A DNA stretch of 64,000 nucleotides, taken from NCBI GenBank assembly GCA_030681645.1, contig JAUXRX010000004.1:124001-188000 (forward strand), in the 5' to 3' direction. The notes under the pieces were generated by a model. It did not search any database. It had not been told where the DNA came from and worked only from the letters and a program-made list of their open reading frames with translations. This DNA comes from Archangium sp. Lineage in GTDB: Bacteria > Myxococcota > Myxococcia > Myxococcales > Myxococcaceae. The translations under genes were made by a program, and so were the position numbers. This document shows positions 34,412-42,476 of this stretch, piece after piece. The stretch's first letter is position 1; each line of letters opens with the position of its first letter.

Positions 34412-36464
34412 CCCTCTGCTCACCCAGGTGCTCATCGACTACGTCGACGAGGCCGACGCCCTCCTCGCCCAGGCCTCCCGGTGCCTCCTCGCCCTGGAGC
34501 GGGGTGGAGAGCCACCGGGGCCGCTGCACGACGAGCTCTCCCGGGCGCTGCACACCCTCAAGGGCACCTGCGGCACCCTGCAGCTCCCCGAGCTCGCGTC
34601 ACTCGCGCACGGCCTCGAGGAGTACCTCGAGCCGTCGAAGCAGGCCGGCGCCCAGCTGCCCCACGAAGTGGCCGACCTGGTGTTGCGCGCCTTCGACGCG
34701 TTCGGGCGAGAGGTGCGGGTGCAGGCGAGCTCCGAGCGGCCGGTGAACCCGGAGGTGGAGCGGCTGATCGCCCACGTCACCGCCCTCTGTGCCGGGCAGA
34801 CACCCCCACCCGCGGTGGAGGCCGGGCCGTCCGAGCCGGTCGACGACGAAGCGCGGGCGCTGTCCTGGCGGGTGACCGAGAACAGCATGCGCTCGCTGCA
34901 GCGAGACATCGAGGGGCTGCGCGAGCTCCGCCTTCGCCTGGCCAGTCACCGCGCCGAGCTCGAGAGCGCCGCCGCCGAGGTGCCCTCGCTGGGGGGGCGG
35001 CTGCGCAAGGTCGGCCGGAGCCTGGAAGGCGACGCGGCTGACGCGGGGGGCCTGGTGGAGTCCCTGGAGGCCGAGGTGCGCTCCATCTGCACGGTGGCGA
35101 TGGGCGTGGTGCTCGAGCCGCTCCAGCGGCTGGTCCGCGATCTCTGCCGCAGCCTCGGCAAAGAGGCGCGGCTCTCCACCATCAGCGGCGGCATCTCGAT
35201 CGATCGCGTCATCGTCGAGGCGCTGCGCGGGCCGCTGGTGCACCTGGTGCGCAACGCGGTGGACCACGGCCTCGAGGCGCCCGACCAGCGCAAGGCCGCG
35301 GGCAAGCACGTCGAGGGGGCGCTGGTGGTGCGGGTGGAACAGCAGGGGAACTGGCTGTTCATCGAGGTCTCTGACGACGGCCGGGGGCTCGAGGTGGAGC
35401 CCATTCGCCGCGCCGCCGAGGCGCGCGGGCTCGAGCCGAAGGCGACCCTCGACGCGATGAGCGAGCGCGACGTGATGCAGCTCATCTTCCGCCCGGGCCT
35501 GTCCACGCGCGCCGAGGCGACCGAGGTGTCGGGGCGGGGCGTAGGCCTCGACGTGGTGATGAAGCAGGTGCGCGAGCTGGGCGGCTCTGTCGAGGTGCAC
35601 AGCACGCCGGGCCGGGGCGCCCGCTTTCTGCTGGCGATCCCCACGGAGCTCGGCGCTTCGTCGCTGCTGGTGGTGCGCTGCGGCGACGCGCGGGTGGGCC
35701 TGCCCAGCCACGTGGTGGAACGCGCGCTCTACCTGGAAGAAGGCGCGCTCCGCCGCACCCCGGGCGGGGCCCGCCTCGAGCACGCGGGGGCGCTCATTCC
35801 CCTCCTCGACCTGGGGGCGCTGCTGGGCCTGCACGCGCCCCTGCTCAGCCTCGAGGACGTGACGGTGTTGATCCTCTCGCACCGGGGCGAACGCGCGGCC
35901 GTGGCGGTCGACGAGGTGCTGGGCGATTGGGAGCTGGTGACCCGGCCGCTCCCCGTCGAGCTTCGCGGACTGGGCGCGTTCCAGGGTGCGGCCGCCCTGG
36001 CTCACGGAGAACAACTGGTGGTGCTCCGCCCGGAGTGGCTGTTCGATCCCCGGCAGGAAGCGGGGAGCGCCCCCGCGGCGCACACAGAGCGGCGGGTGCT
36101 GGTGGTGGACGACTCGGTGGGCGCGCGCATGATGCACCGCACCATCCTGGAGGCCGGGGGCTTCACGGTGAACGTCGTGGCCAGCGCGACGAGCGCGCAG
36201 CGGCTGCTGCGCACGGCCCGCTACGACGCGATCGTCTGCGACGTGATGATGGAGGGCATGGACGGCGTGGCCTTCACCGACTGGGTGCGAACCCAGGACC
36301 GCCTGCGCGCGGTGCCCGTGCTGTTGGTGTCGGCGCAGAGCGACGCGGCCAGTCGCCAGCGCGGGCTCGAGCGCGGCGCGGCGGCGTTCCTGAGCAAGCA
36401 GGACTGCGCGAGCGGCAAGCTGCTGGCCGAGCTCACCACGGTGCTGGCACAGAGGGCGCGATGA
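34401..36464 (+). CDS. cheA: Chemosensory kinase CheA with C-terminal receiver (CheA-REC), 687 aa
   Basis: The HPt domain (1-105) carries H51 in RALHTLKGTCGTLQL. A helical linker and P3-like dimerisation region run to ~255. The ATPase domain has LVHLVRNAVDHGLEAPDQRK, VSDDGRGLE and VSGRGVGLDVVMKQVRELGG. A CheW-like P5 domain (~420-540) follows, and a receiver (~565-685) with acceptor D614 in AIVCDVMMEGMDG closes the protein. Fused receivers occur in CheA proteins of non-flagellar (alternative cellular function) systems such as those of myxobacteria. The P2 CheY-binding domain seems absent. Phosphate can go from H51 to its own REC, CheY, REC-CheW or CheB. Confidence 0.93.
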   Translation: MARNPLLTQVLIDYVDEADALLAQASRCLLALERGGEPPGPLHDELSRALHTLKGTCGTLQLPELASLAHGLEEYLEPSKQAGAQLPHEVADLVLRAFDAFGREVRVQASSERPVNPEVERLIAHVTALCAGQTPPPAVEAGPSEPVDDEARALSWRVTENSMRSLQRDIEGLRELRLRLASHRAELESAAAEVPSLGGRLRKVGRSLEGDAADAGGLVESLEAEVRSICTVAMGVVLEPLQRLVRDLCRSLGKEARLSTISGGISIDRVIVEALRGPLVHLVRNAVDHGLEAPDQRKAAGKHVEGALVVRVEQQGNWLFIEVSDDGRGLEVEPIRRAAEARGLEPKATLDAMSERDVMQLIFRPGLSTRAEATEVSGRGVGLDVVMKQVRELGGSVEVHSTPGRGARFLLAIPTELGASSLLVVRCGDARVGLPSHVVERALYLEEGALRRTPGGARLEHAGALIPLLDLGALLGLHAPLLSLEDVTVLILSHRGERAAVAVDEVLGDWELVTRPLPVELRGLGAFQGAAALAHGEQLVVLRPEWLFDPRQEAGSAPAAHTERRVLVVDDSVGARMMHRTILEAGGFTVNVVASATSAQRLLRTARYDAIVCDVMMEGMDGVAFTDWVRTQDRLRAVPVLLVSAQSDAASRQRGLERGAAAFLSKQDCASGKLLAELTTVLAQRAR

Positions 36465-37495
36465 GCAGCCCCATTCGGGTGCTGGTGGCCGACGACTCGC
36501 CGGCACAGCGGCGGCTCGTCTGCGCGCTGCTGGAGCGCGCGCCCGGGCTCGAGGTCATCGCCGAGGCCCGGGACGGCCTGGAGGCAGTGGAGAAGGTGGT
36601 TCGCCTGCGCCCAGACGTCGTCACGATGGACGTGCAGATGCCGGGGCTCAATGGGCTCGACGCGACCGCGACGATCATGAGCCGGGCGCCGTCGCGCATC
36701 ATCATCATCTGCGCCGTGAGCGAGGTCTCACAGGTCGCGCTCTCCTTTCAGGCGATGAACGCGGGCGCGCTCGAGCTGATCGCCAAGCCGGACGGAACGG
36801 AGGACGTGGGCCGGTGGGGTGCGCGGGTGGTCGACGCCATTCGCCTGATGTCCGAGGTGCCGGTGGTGGGTCGCCGTCGGCCCGACAGCCCCGCGCTTCC
36901 GGCCACCCCGTCGTTCGCGCACCGCGCCGAGGTGGTGGGCCTGGCGGCCTCGACCGGCGGGCCGCCGGCGCTGGCGCGGATTCTCGGCGCACTCCCTTGC
37001 GACTTTGCGCCCATCCTGGTGGCCCAGCACATCGCCCCCGGCTTCACGCCCGGCCTGACTCGATGGCTGCAGTCGGTCGTTCCGCTGCGCATCGTGCAGG
37101 CGGTGACGGGCGCGGTACCGCAGCCGGGAACCGTCACCTTCGCGCCTGACGGGTGCGACCTCGAGGTCGACCTGCAGGGCACGGTGCGCTTCCGCCGGGC
37201 AACCGGGACCGTGTGGCCTTCGGGTGACCGGCTGCTCTCTTCCCTGGCGGCCTCCTTCGGACCCCGCGCAGCGGGCGTGGTGCTGACCGGAATGGGGGAA
37301 GACGGCGCGCAGGGCCTGCTCGCGCTGCGGCGGAGGGGAGGGGCGACCTTCGCGCAGGACGCCGAGTCCAGCGTCGTGTACGGAATGCCTCGCGCGGCGT
37401 GGCAACTGGAGGCCGCCTCAGCGCAGCTCCCGCTCGAGCAGATCGCTCCCATGCTCATACGGGTGTGGCAGGGCCGAGGCTACCGACCGCTCTGA
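36461..37495 (+). CDS. cheB: Chemoreceptor methylesterase/deamidase CheB, 344 aa
   Basis: The ATG overlaps the cheA stop (ATGA). The receiver domain (1-125) has acceptor D57 in VTMDVQMPGLNGL. The esterase domain (~155-340) has the Ser-His-Asp triad: S164 in AASTGGPPAL, H190 in AQHIAPGF and D281 in GMGEDGAQG. It removes methyl groups from the receptors and deamidates Gln, opposing CheR. It is the last gene of the cluster; the convergent peptidase gene follows after eight bases. No cheC, cheD or cheZ is present. Confidence 0.93.
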   Translation: MSSPIRVLVADDSPAQRRLVCALLERAPGLEVIAEARDGLEAVEKVVRLRPDVVTMDVQMPGLNGLDATATIMSRAPSRIIIICAVSEVSQVALSFQAMNAGALELIAKPDGTEDVGRWGARVVDAIRLMSEVPVVGRRRPDSPALPATPSFAHRAEVVGLAASTGGPPALARILGALPCDFAPILVAQHIAPGFTPGLTRWLQSVVPLRIVQAVTGAVPQPGTVTFAPDGCDLEVDLQGTVRFRRATGTVWPSGDRLLSSLAASFGPRAAGVVLTGMGEDGAQGLLALRRRGGATFAQDAESSVVYGMPRAAWQLEAASAQLPLEQIAPMLIRVWQGRGYRPL

Positions 37496-37503
37496 GCCGC
37501 GAG

Positions 37504-38607
37504 CTACTTCGGCGGCTTGATGTCCGCGTGGAAGTGGTTCTTGTGCACCTCACCCCCATCGAAGACCTTGAAGGCCCACGGCTGCGCTTCGGTCCTGGCG
37601 CGCGCGAGGAGCACCGGGTCGCTGAAGAGCACCCGCTCGACGCGGGGGTTGGCGGCGATGGCGCTGAGCATGGCCCAGGCCGCCTCGCGGTCGTAGTCGG
37701 TGCGGCGCACGTCGGAGCCCGAGGTGCCGTCCTTGCGCGGCAGGCGCAGGTCGAGGTCGAGGCCGTTCTCGTGCGTGTCGTGATCGCGGTTGTCGCCGCC
37801 GTGGCTCTCGGACACGTCGTTCAAGCTGATCAACGCCCGGCCCGGGTTGGCCGCGAGGTAGTCGCGCGCGTACGCCGAAGAGAACTCCTCGATGGCCAGC
37901 CGCGTCTCGGCCGAGCCGTGGCTGAAGCCGTCGGTGTCGTGGTTGACGAAGCCGGGGCCGCTGGCAGGCATCTTTTCCCAGCGGGGCGGGTTCTCGCTCG
38001 AGAGCGCGCGGTCGACGGCGTCGTTGGGCGTGAGGAGGCCCGGCTCCTCTTTGGTGTACTCGCCACCCCTGAGCATGGCCGCGTACGTCTTGAGCGCGGT
38101 CTCGCTCTTGCGACCCCACTGCCCGTCGACGCCGAGGTCGAAGCCCACGTCCTTGAGGCGCTGCTGCACCAGGCGCACGTCGGCGCTGCGATTCTGTCCG
38201 CCGGCGCCCACGGAGCCCGTGAGGGGAAAGCGCGCCCGCGCGGCCGCATCGATCGCGGCCAGAGGTGCTGGTGCGCGCGGTGAGGGCTGAAAGCCGCTCT
38301 CGAAGGCGTCGAACGCGTGGTCGACCCTGGTGGTGGAGGGGGCAGTCCACCCCCGGGGCTTCACCGTCAGGACCTCGGCCGGGCCACCGCCTTCCAGGCC
38401 CTTGAGCAGGTCGTAGAGCGCGCGCAGCTCGCGGGGCCCTTCGAGCATGCCGTCGTGATCAGCGAGGTCGAGCTTGTCGAGGTCTTCCAGCTTGAAGCCG
38501 GCGGCCTCGAGCTTCGCGCGGAAGGCCGGGTCGTTCTTCGCGGCGGTGAGGTCGAGGCGCTGGGCGCGCCGGGTCTCGATGAACTCGCTTCGATTGATCC
38601 GTGGCAT
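37504..38607 (-). CDS. LAS-type (M74/M15-like) metallopeptidase with a peptidoglycan-binding domain, 367 aa
   Basis: I choose the ATG at 38607; further upstream, the in-frame sequence is antisense of the next gene. Residues ~130-215 contain a PG_binding-like segment (DVRLVQQRLKDVGFDLGVDG, QWGRKSETALKTYAAML). The C-terminal part carries the LAS metal motifs: H279-x6-D286 in THENGLDLD and H358-x-H360 in HKNHFHADI. This matches penicillin-insensitive murein endopeptidases (MepA) and relatives that cut cross-links in peptidoglycan. There is no signal peptide or cysteine, unlike MepA, so the export route is unclear. The N-terminal ~60 residues are charged and helical. The style is like the hydrolase at 843. 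Confidence 0.75.
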   Translation of the reverse strand: MPRINRSEFIETRRAQRLDLTAAKNDPAFRAKLEAAGFKLEDLDKLDLADHDGMLEGPRELRALYDLLKGLEGGGPAEVLTVKPRGWTAPSTTRVDHAFDAFESGFQPSPRAPAPLAAIDAAARARFPLTGSVGAGGQNRSADVRLVQQRLKDVGFDLGVDGQWGRKSETALKTYAAMLRGGEYTKEEPGLLTPNDAVDRALSSENPPRWEKMPASGPGFVNHDTDGFSHGSAETRLAIEEFSSAYARDYLAANPGRALISLNDVSESHGGDNRDHDTHENGLDLDLRLPRKDGTSGSDVRRTDYDREAAWAMLSAIAANPRVERVLFSDPVLLARARTEAQPWAFKVFDGGEVHKNHFHADIKPPK

Positions 38608-38697
38608 CGCGGCTCGCAGTGTACTCCCGATCTGAGGATGGCGAGACCTCAGCTGAGAGCGCCCCTTTTTCGATCGTGTCGAGTACATCCACTTCCC

Positions 38698-39699
38698 ATG
38701 ACGGAACTCGCTAAGACACGCCCTCCGAGACCGTTCGCGCGAGTCGTCTTCGGTTTGCTCGCCGCGACGACTGCGTCGTGTCCTGCCCCTCCAGCGACGC
38801 CTGATGCCGGAGTCGTCTTCTGCAACACGAGCAACTGCCAGGGGTGCTGCCAGCCTGACGAGACCTGTGTCGCAGACGGAGCCAGCAATTCCTTCGCGTG
38901 CGGTGTCCGCGCGAGGACGTGCGTGAATTGCAACGCTGCTCTCGTGCCCATCCCGTGCGCAAACGGCGTGTGCGCCGGAGCGACCGGCGGTGGCGCTGCC
39001 ACGGGTGGCGGAACCGGAGGCGGGCCGTCTGGAGGAGGCGGTCCAACCGCTGGGGGCGGCTCTGGGCAGCAGTGCAGATGCAGCGGGGGCTGCTGTGCTG
39101 GACCTTTCGAAGGGATTTGTGTGGTTGGGACTTTCGACAACGCCTGCGGTCGCACAGGAGCAAGCTGTGTGAACTGCCAGGCTGCGTCGGCGGTTTGCGG
39201 GCCCAACGGAACATGCGTCGCGCCCGATGCCGGTTGTGCGGGCTGCGTGGACGATGCCGGGGCGTGCGTTCCCCCGGCCACGAGCTGGGGCTCCGGAGCG
39301 CAATGTGGACTCGGAGGGAGTGTGTGCACCGAGTGCTCGGTGGGTCAGACCTGTTCAGGCGGCTTCTGCCGGCTCCCCATTTCGCTCAACAATGGCCGCG
39401 TTCGACTGGTGTTGGGTGACGGCGGCACCAACGGCCGCCTCGAGGTCTTCGCCGACGGAGGCTGGGGCCAGGTCTGCGATGATCGCTTCGATCTCGACGA
39501 TCACGGCCCCAGGGTGGTGTGCCGCGAGCTCGGCTTTGCCAGTGGCTCGCAGAGTGATGCGACAGGTCCCGACGACGTCTTCCTGATCGACGAAGTGGTG
39601 TGCGCCGGCAACGAGGCGACGCTGATCGATTGCGCACACAACCCGCTGGGCGACGAAGACTGCAACGCGGCCGACGCGGTGTTCATCAGCTGCCAGTAG
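38698..39699 (+). CDS. Cys-rich lipoprotein with a C-terminal scavenger-receptor (SRCR) domain, 333 aa
   Basis: The ATG at 38698 opens a lipoprotein signal (RVVFGLLAATTASC, Cys 28). Residues ~40-95 and ~125-230 are Cys-rich modules (CNTSNCQGCCQPDETC; CRCSGGCCAGPFEGIC; CGLGGSVCTECSVGQTC) separated by a Gly-rich linker. Residues ~232-333 are an SRCR domain: VRLVLGDGGTNGRLEVFADG, GWGQVCDDRFDLDDHGPRVV, CRELGF, then six cysteines in all, as in group A SRCR domains. SRCR domains bind proteins or glycans and are mainly known from animals. Here the protein is predicted to be lipid-anchored outside the cytoplasm, perhaps for recognition of prey or kin. No operon partner is evident. Confidence 0.85.
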   Translation: MTELAKTRPPRPFARVVFGLLAATTASCPAPPATPDAGVVFCNTSNCQGCCQPDETCVADGASNSFACGVRARTCVNCNAALVPIPCANGVCAGATGGGAATGGGTGGGPSGGGGPTAGGGSGQQCRCSGGCCAGPFEGICVVGTFDNACGRTGASCVNCQAASAVCGPNGTCVAPDAGCAGCVDDAGACVPPATSWGSGAQCGLGGSVCTECSVGQTCSGGFCRLPISLNNGRVRLVLGDGGTNGRLEVFADGGWGQVCDDRFDLDDHGPRVVCRELGFASGSQSDATGPDDVFLIDEVVCAGNEATLIDCAHNPLGDEDCNAADAVFISCQ

Positions 39700-39842
39700 C
39701 AATCGGGCCGGGCACCGGGCGGTTCGGCTTCGTCGAAGTGCAGCAGTCGGGGCTGGCGGACGAGGGCGCACTCCGCTGGACGCGAGCGAGGCACGCGCTT
39801 CATCCTCATGGGGGCGCAACGCAATCGTTTGACGTACGGTGC

Positions 39843-42476
39843 GTGCTGCGGCGGGGCGGCGAGTTGATTCATTCTCTTTCGGGGTTTCGGGCGTTGGTGG
39901 CGGTTCTCTCGATCGCAGGCACGCCTGCGCTCGCGGACGAGCCCGAGCCTCCCACGCTGATTCAGCCCTCGCCCGCGGCCTGGCCCGACGACGCGGGAGT
40001 CGGAGGAGACGTCGAGCTGTTCCTGACGCTGGACGCGACCGGCAAGGTCACCGCGATCGAGGTGCAGTCTTCGCCCGGCGAGCCCTTCACTGCTGCTGCC
40101 GTCACCGCAGCGAAGGGCCTCGTCTTCGACCCGGTCATCCAGGACGGCGGCGCGGTCGGCCTGGTGCTCGCCTATCGCTATCGCTTCGAGCCGCCGTCAC
40201 CACCGCCCCAGGACGCAGGACCGGGCACCGCTCGCCTCGCGGGCAGGGTGATGACCAAAGGCACCCGCGACGTCATCGCGCTGGCGCAAGTCACGCTCGC
40301 CGATGGCGGTCAGCCGAGCGCCGAGACCGACGCCGACGGCCGCTTCACCCTGGAGGTCCCTGCGGGAGCGCTTCAGGTGGAGGTCACCGCTTCGGGCCAC
40401 ACGAAGCGCGTGTTCAAGGAGAAGCTCTCCGGAGGTCAACGGCTCGAGGTCCTCTACCGGCTCGAGCCGACCTTCGTGCGCCCGTACGAGACCGTGGTGC
40501 GCGGGCAGAGCGACCGCGCCGAACTGTCTCGCGTCACCCTCACCGGGCCCGAGCTGCACGAAGCCGCCGGCACCGGGGGGCAGCCGCTGCGCGTGGTGAT
40601 GCTGCTCCCCGGGGTGGTGACGCCGGCTTCTGGATTGAGTTACCCGGTGGTGCGCGGTTCGCTGCCCGCGGCCACGGGCTTCTACCTGGACGGGGTGCGC
40701 ATACCGCAGCTGTACCACCTGATGGCCGCCAGCTCGGTGGTGCACGCGGACCTCATCGACCGCATCGACTTCTTTCCGTCGAACGCGCCCTCGCGGTACG
40801 GGCGCATCACCGGCGGAGTCGTCGCAGCGCAGGTGGCGAAGCCCCGCGACGACCGGCTCCACGCCACCATCGCGGTCGACCTGCTGCAGTCCAACGCGCT
40901 GGTCGAGCTGCCCATCGCCTCGACGGGCACCAGCATCTCGCTGGCCGGCAGCGTCAACTACGCGGGCTGGTTGTTGGGCGCGCTCGCCGCGGCGAACGTC
41001 TTCGACGGCGTCAGACCCGTCTTCGAGTCGTACGACTACCAGGCGCGGGTCGAGCAGAAGGTCGGCCGCGGGAACATTCGATTGCTGGCGTTCGGCTCGA
41101 GCGATCTCGCCGGCGCGCGCGACGAAAGAGGGGAAGGCGGCGGCGTCACCGTTCTCGGCACGTCGCGCTTTCACCGCATCGACCTGCGCGGGCAATACCC
41201 CATCGGTCCCGGCGTCCTCGAGGCGGGGAGCTGGATCGGCTGGGAGACGATGGGAATGACCCTGGGTGTCAGCGGCACGGACAGCTCGTTCAAGCTCGAC
41301 CGCTTCCTCTGGACAGGGCGGATCAGCTACCGGGTGGAGCTGGGCGAGCACGTGCAGCTGAAGGCGGGCTTCGACTTCGAGCGCCAGGTGTCTGACGTGG
41401 AGAACACCGCGGGCATCGGCACCGGAGACATCCTCAAGCAACCCAGGACGATGGGCGTGTTCACCGGGTCGTTCGTCGAAGCAGCGTTCTTCTCGAAGCA
41501 GTGGACGGTGGTGGCCGGAGCGCGGGTCGACACCTGGCACCTGCCTCCCGACCTCACCCTGGTCTCCGTGGATCCACGCCTCGAGGTGCGCTTCAAGCCG
41601 CTCGACGCGCTCACGCTGCGGGCCAGCGCCGGCCTCGCGCACCAGGCACCGATGCTGCTCATCTCGTTGCCGATCTCGGACACCGCCGCGCTCAGGTCAG
41701 GACTGCAGGAGGTCGGTCAGTTCAGTCTCGGCGCGGTGGGGACGTTGCCCGGGTTCGGGCTCGAGATCTCAGGCGAGGCTTTCTACAACCACCTCTTCCA
41801 GGCCCGGGAGCGGAGCTTGATCGAGTTCCTGGCGGGTCAGTCGTCGCTCGACGATCGGTACCTCGGAAATCGCTGGGGACGCGCGTATGGGCTCGAGGTG
41901 ATGCTGCGGCTGCCGCAACAGAGCCGGCTCTTCGGCTGGCTCTCGTACACCCTGATGCGGAGTGAGCGCATGCGGCGGTTCGCGCTCTTCACGCCGGACC
42001 AGACCGTGGTGGAAGACACCACGGCGATGCTGCCCTTCGCGTTCGACCAGACGCACACGCTCAACCTGACGCTCGGCTACGTCTTACCGAAGGGCTTCCG
42101 GCTGAGCGCGTCCGTCCACTTCAACACCGGGCGGCCTGAGTCGGGGGAGTTCAGCTCCCGCACGTCGCGCATCGTGAGTGACCCTGTCACCGGCGCACAG
42201 CAATGGGCCGAAGTGCCGCTCAACCAGGTCGATCGGCTGCCGGCCTACGCGCGACTCGACTTACGCGCATCGAAGACCATCACCTTCAGCACCTTCAGCG
42301 CAGAGCTGTACCTCGACATCCTCAACACGCTCGGCATTCCGGAAGTGTATGGCTATCGATATCAAGCCGGCTCTTTCTTCTCACCGAGCGGCTCCCTTTC
42401 ATCGACGCACGTCGTCAAAGAGGCGCTCAGCCTCCCCATCGTGCTCCCGACCCTCGGCGTGAAGGTGGTGTACTGA
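39843..42476 (+). CDS. TonB-dependent receptor with N-terminal TonB-C-like and carboxypeptidase-regulatory-like domains, ~877 aa
   Basis: The start is GTG 39843 or TTG 39864; both give a signal peptide ending ...GTPALADE. Residues ~45-115 resemble the TonB C-terminal domain (DVELFLTLDATGKVTAIEVQ, then AVTAAKGLVFDPVIQDG). Residues ~120-205 resemble CarboxypepD_reg (RLAGRVMTKGTRDVIALAQV, TDADGRFTLEVPAG). A plug (LRVVMLLPGVVTPASG, GFYLDGVRIPQLYHL) and a 22-strand-type barrel follow, ending in Tyr (GVKVVY). It should take up or signal a large ligand with TonB energy. Carrying its own TonB-like domain is a known but odd feature of myxobacterial receptors. The partner lipoprotein gene overlaps the stop by one base. 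Confidence 0.88.
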   Translation: MLRRGGELIHSLSGFRALVAVLSIAGTPALADEPEPPTLIQPSPAAWPDDAGVGGDVELFLTLDATGKVTAIEVQSSPGEPFTAAAVTAAKGLVFDPVIQDGGAVGLVLAYRYRFEPPSPPPQDAGPGTARLAGRVMTKGTRDVIALAQVTLADGGQPSAETDADGRFTLEVPAGALQVEVTASGHTKRVFKEKLSGGQRLEVLYRLEPTFVRPYETVVRGQSDRAELSRVTLTGPELHEAAGTGGQPLRVVMLLPGVVTPASGLSYPVVRGSLPAATGFYLDGVRIPQLYHLMAASSVVHADLIDRIDFFPSNAPSRYGRITGGVVAAQVAKPRDDRLHATIAVDLLQSNALVELPIASTGTSISLAGSVNYAGWLLGALAAANVFDGVRPVFESYDYQARVEQKVGRGNIRLLAFGSSDLAGARDERGEGGGVTVLGTSRFHRIDLRGQYPIGPGVLEAGSWIGWETMGMTLGVSGTDSSFKLDRFLWTGRISYRVELGEHVQLKAGFDFERQVSDVENTAGIGTGDILKQPRTMGVFTGSFVEAAFFSKQWTVVAGARVDTWHLPPDLTLVSVDPRLEVRFKPLDALTLRASAGLAHQAPMLLISLPISDTAALRSGLQEVGQFSLGAVGTLPGFGLEISGEAFYNHLFQARERSLIEFLAGQSSLDDRYLGNRWGRAYGLEVMLRLPQQSRLFGWLSYTLMRSERMRRFALFTPDQTVVEDTTAMLPFAFDQTHTLNLTLGYVLPKGFRLSASVHFNTGRPESGEFSSRTSRIVSDPVTGAQQWAEVPLNQVDRLPAYARLDLRASKTITFSTFSAELYLDILNTLGIPEVYGYRYQAGSFFSPSGSLSSTHVVKEALSLPIVLPTLGVKVVY

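Noticed and set aside
21559-37495. The che cluster as a flagellar chemotaxis operon
   Set aside because: No flagellin, motor or switch gene is present, CheA carries a fused receiver and CheZ is absent; a non-flagellar or alternative function is more likely.
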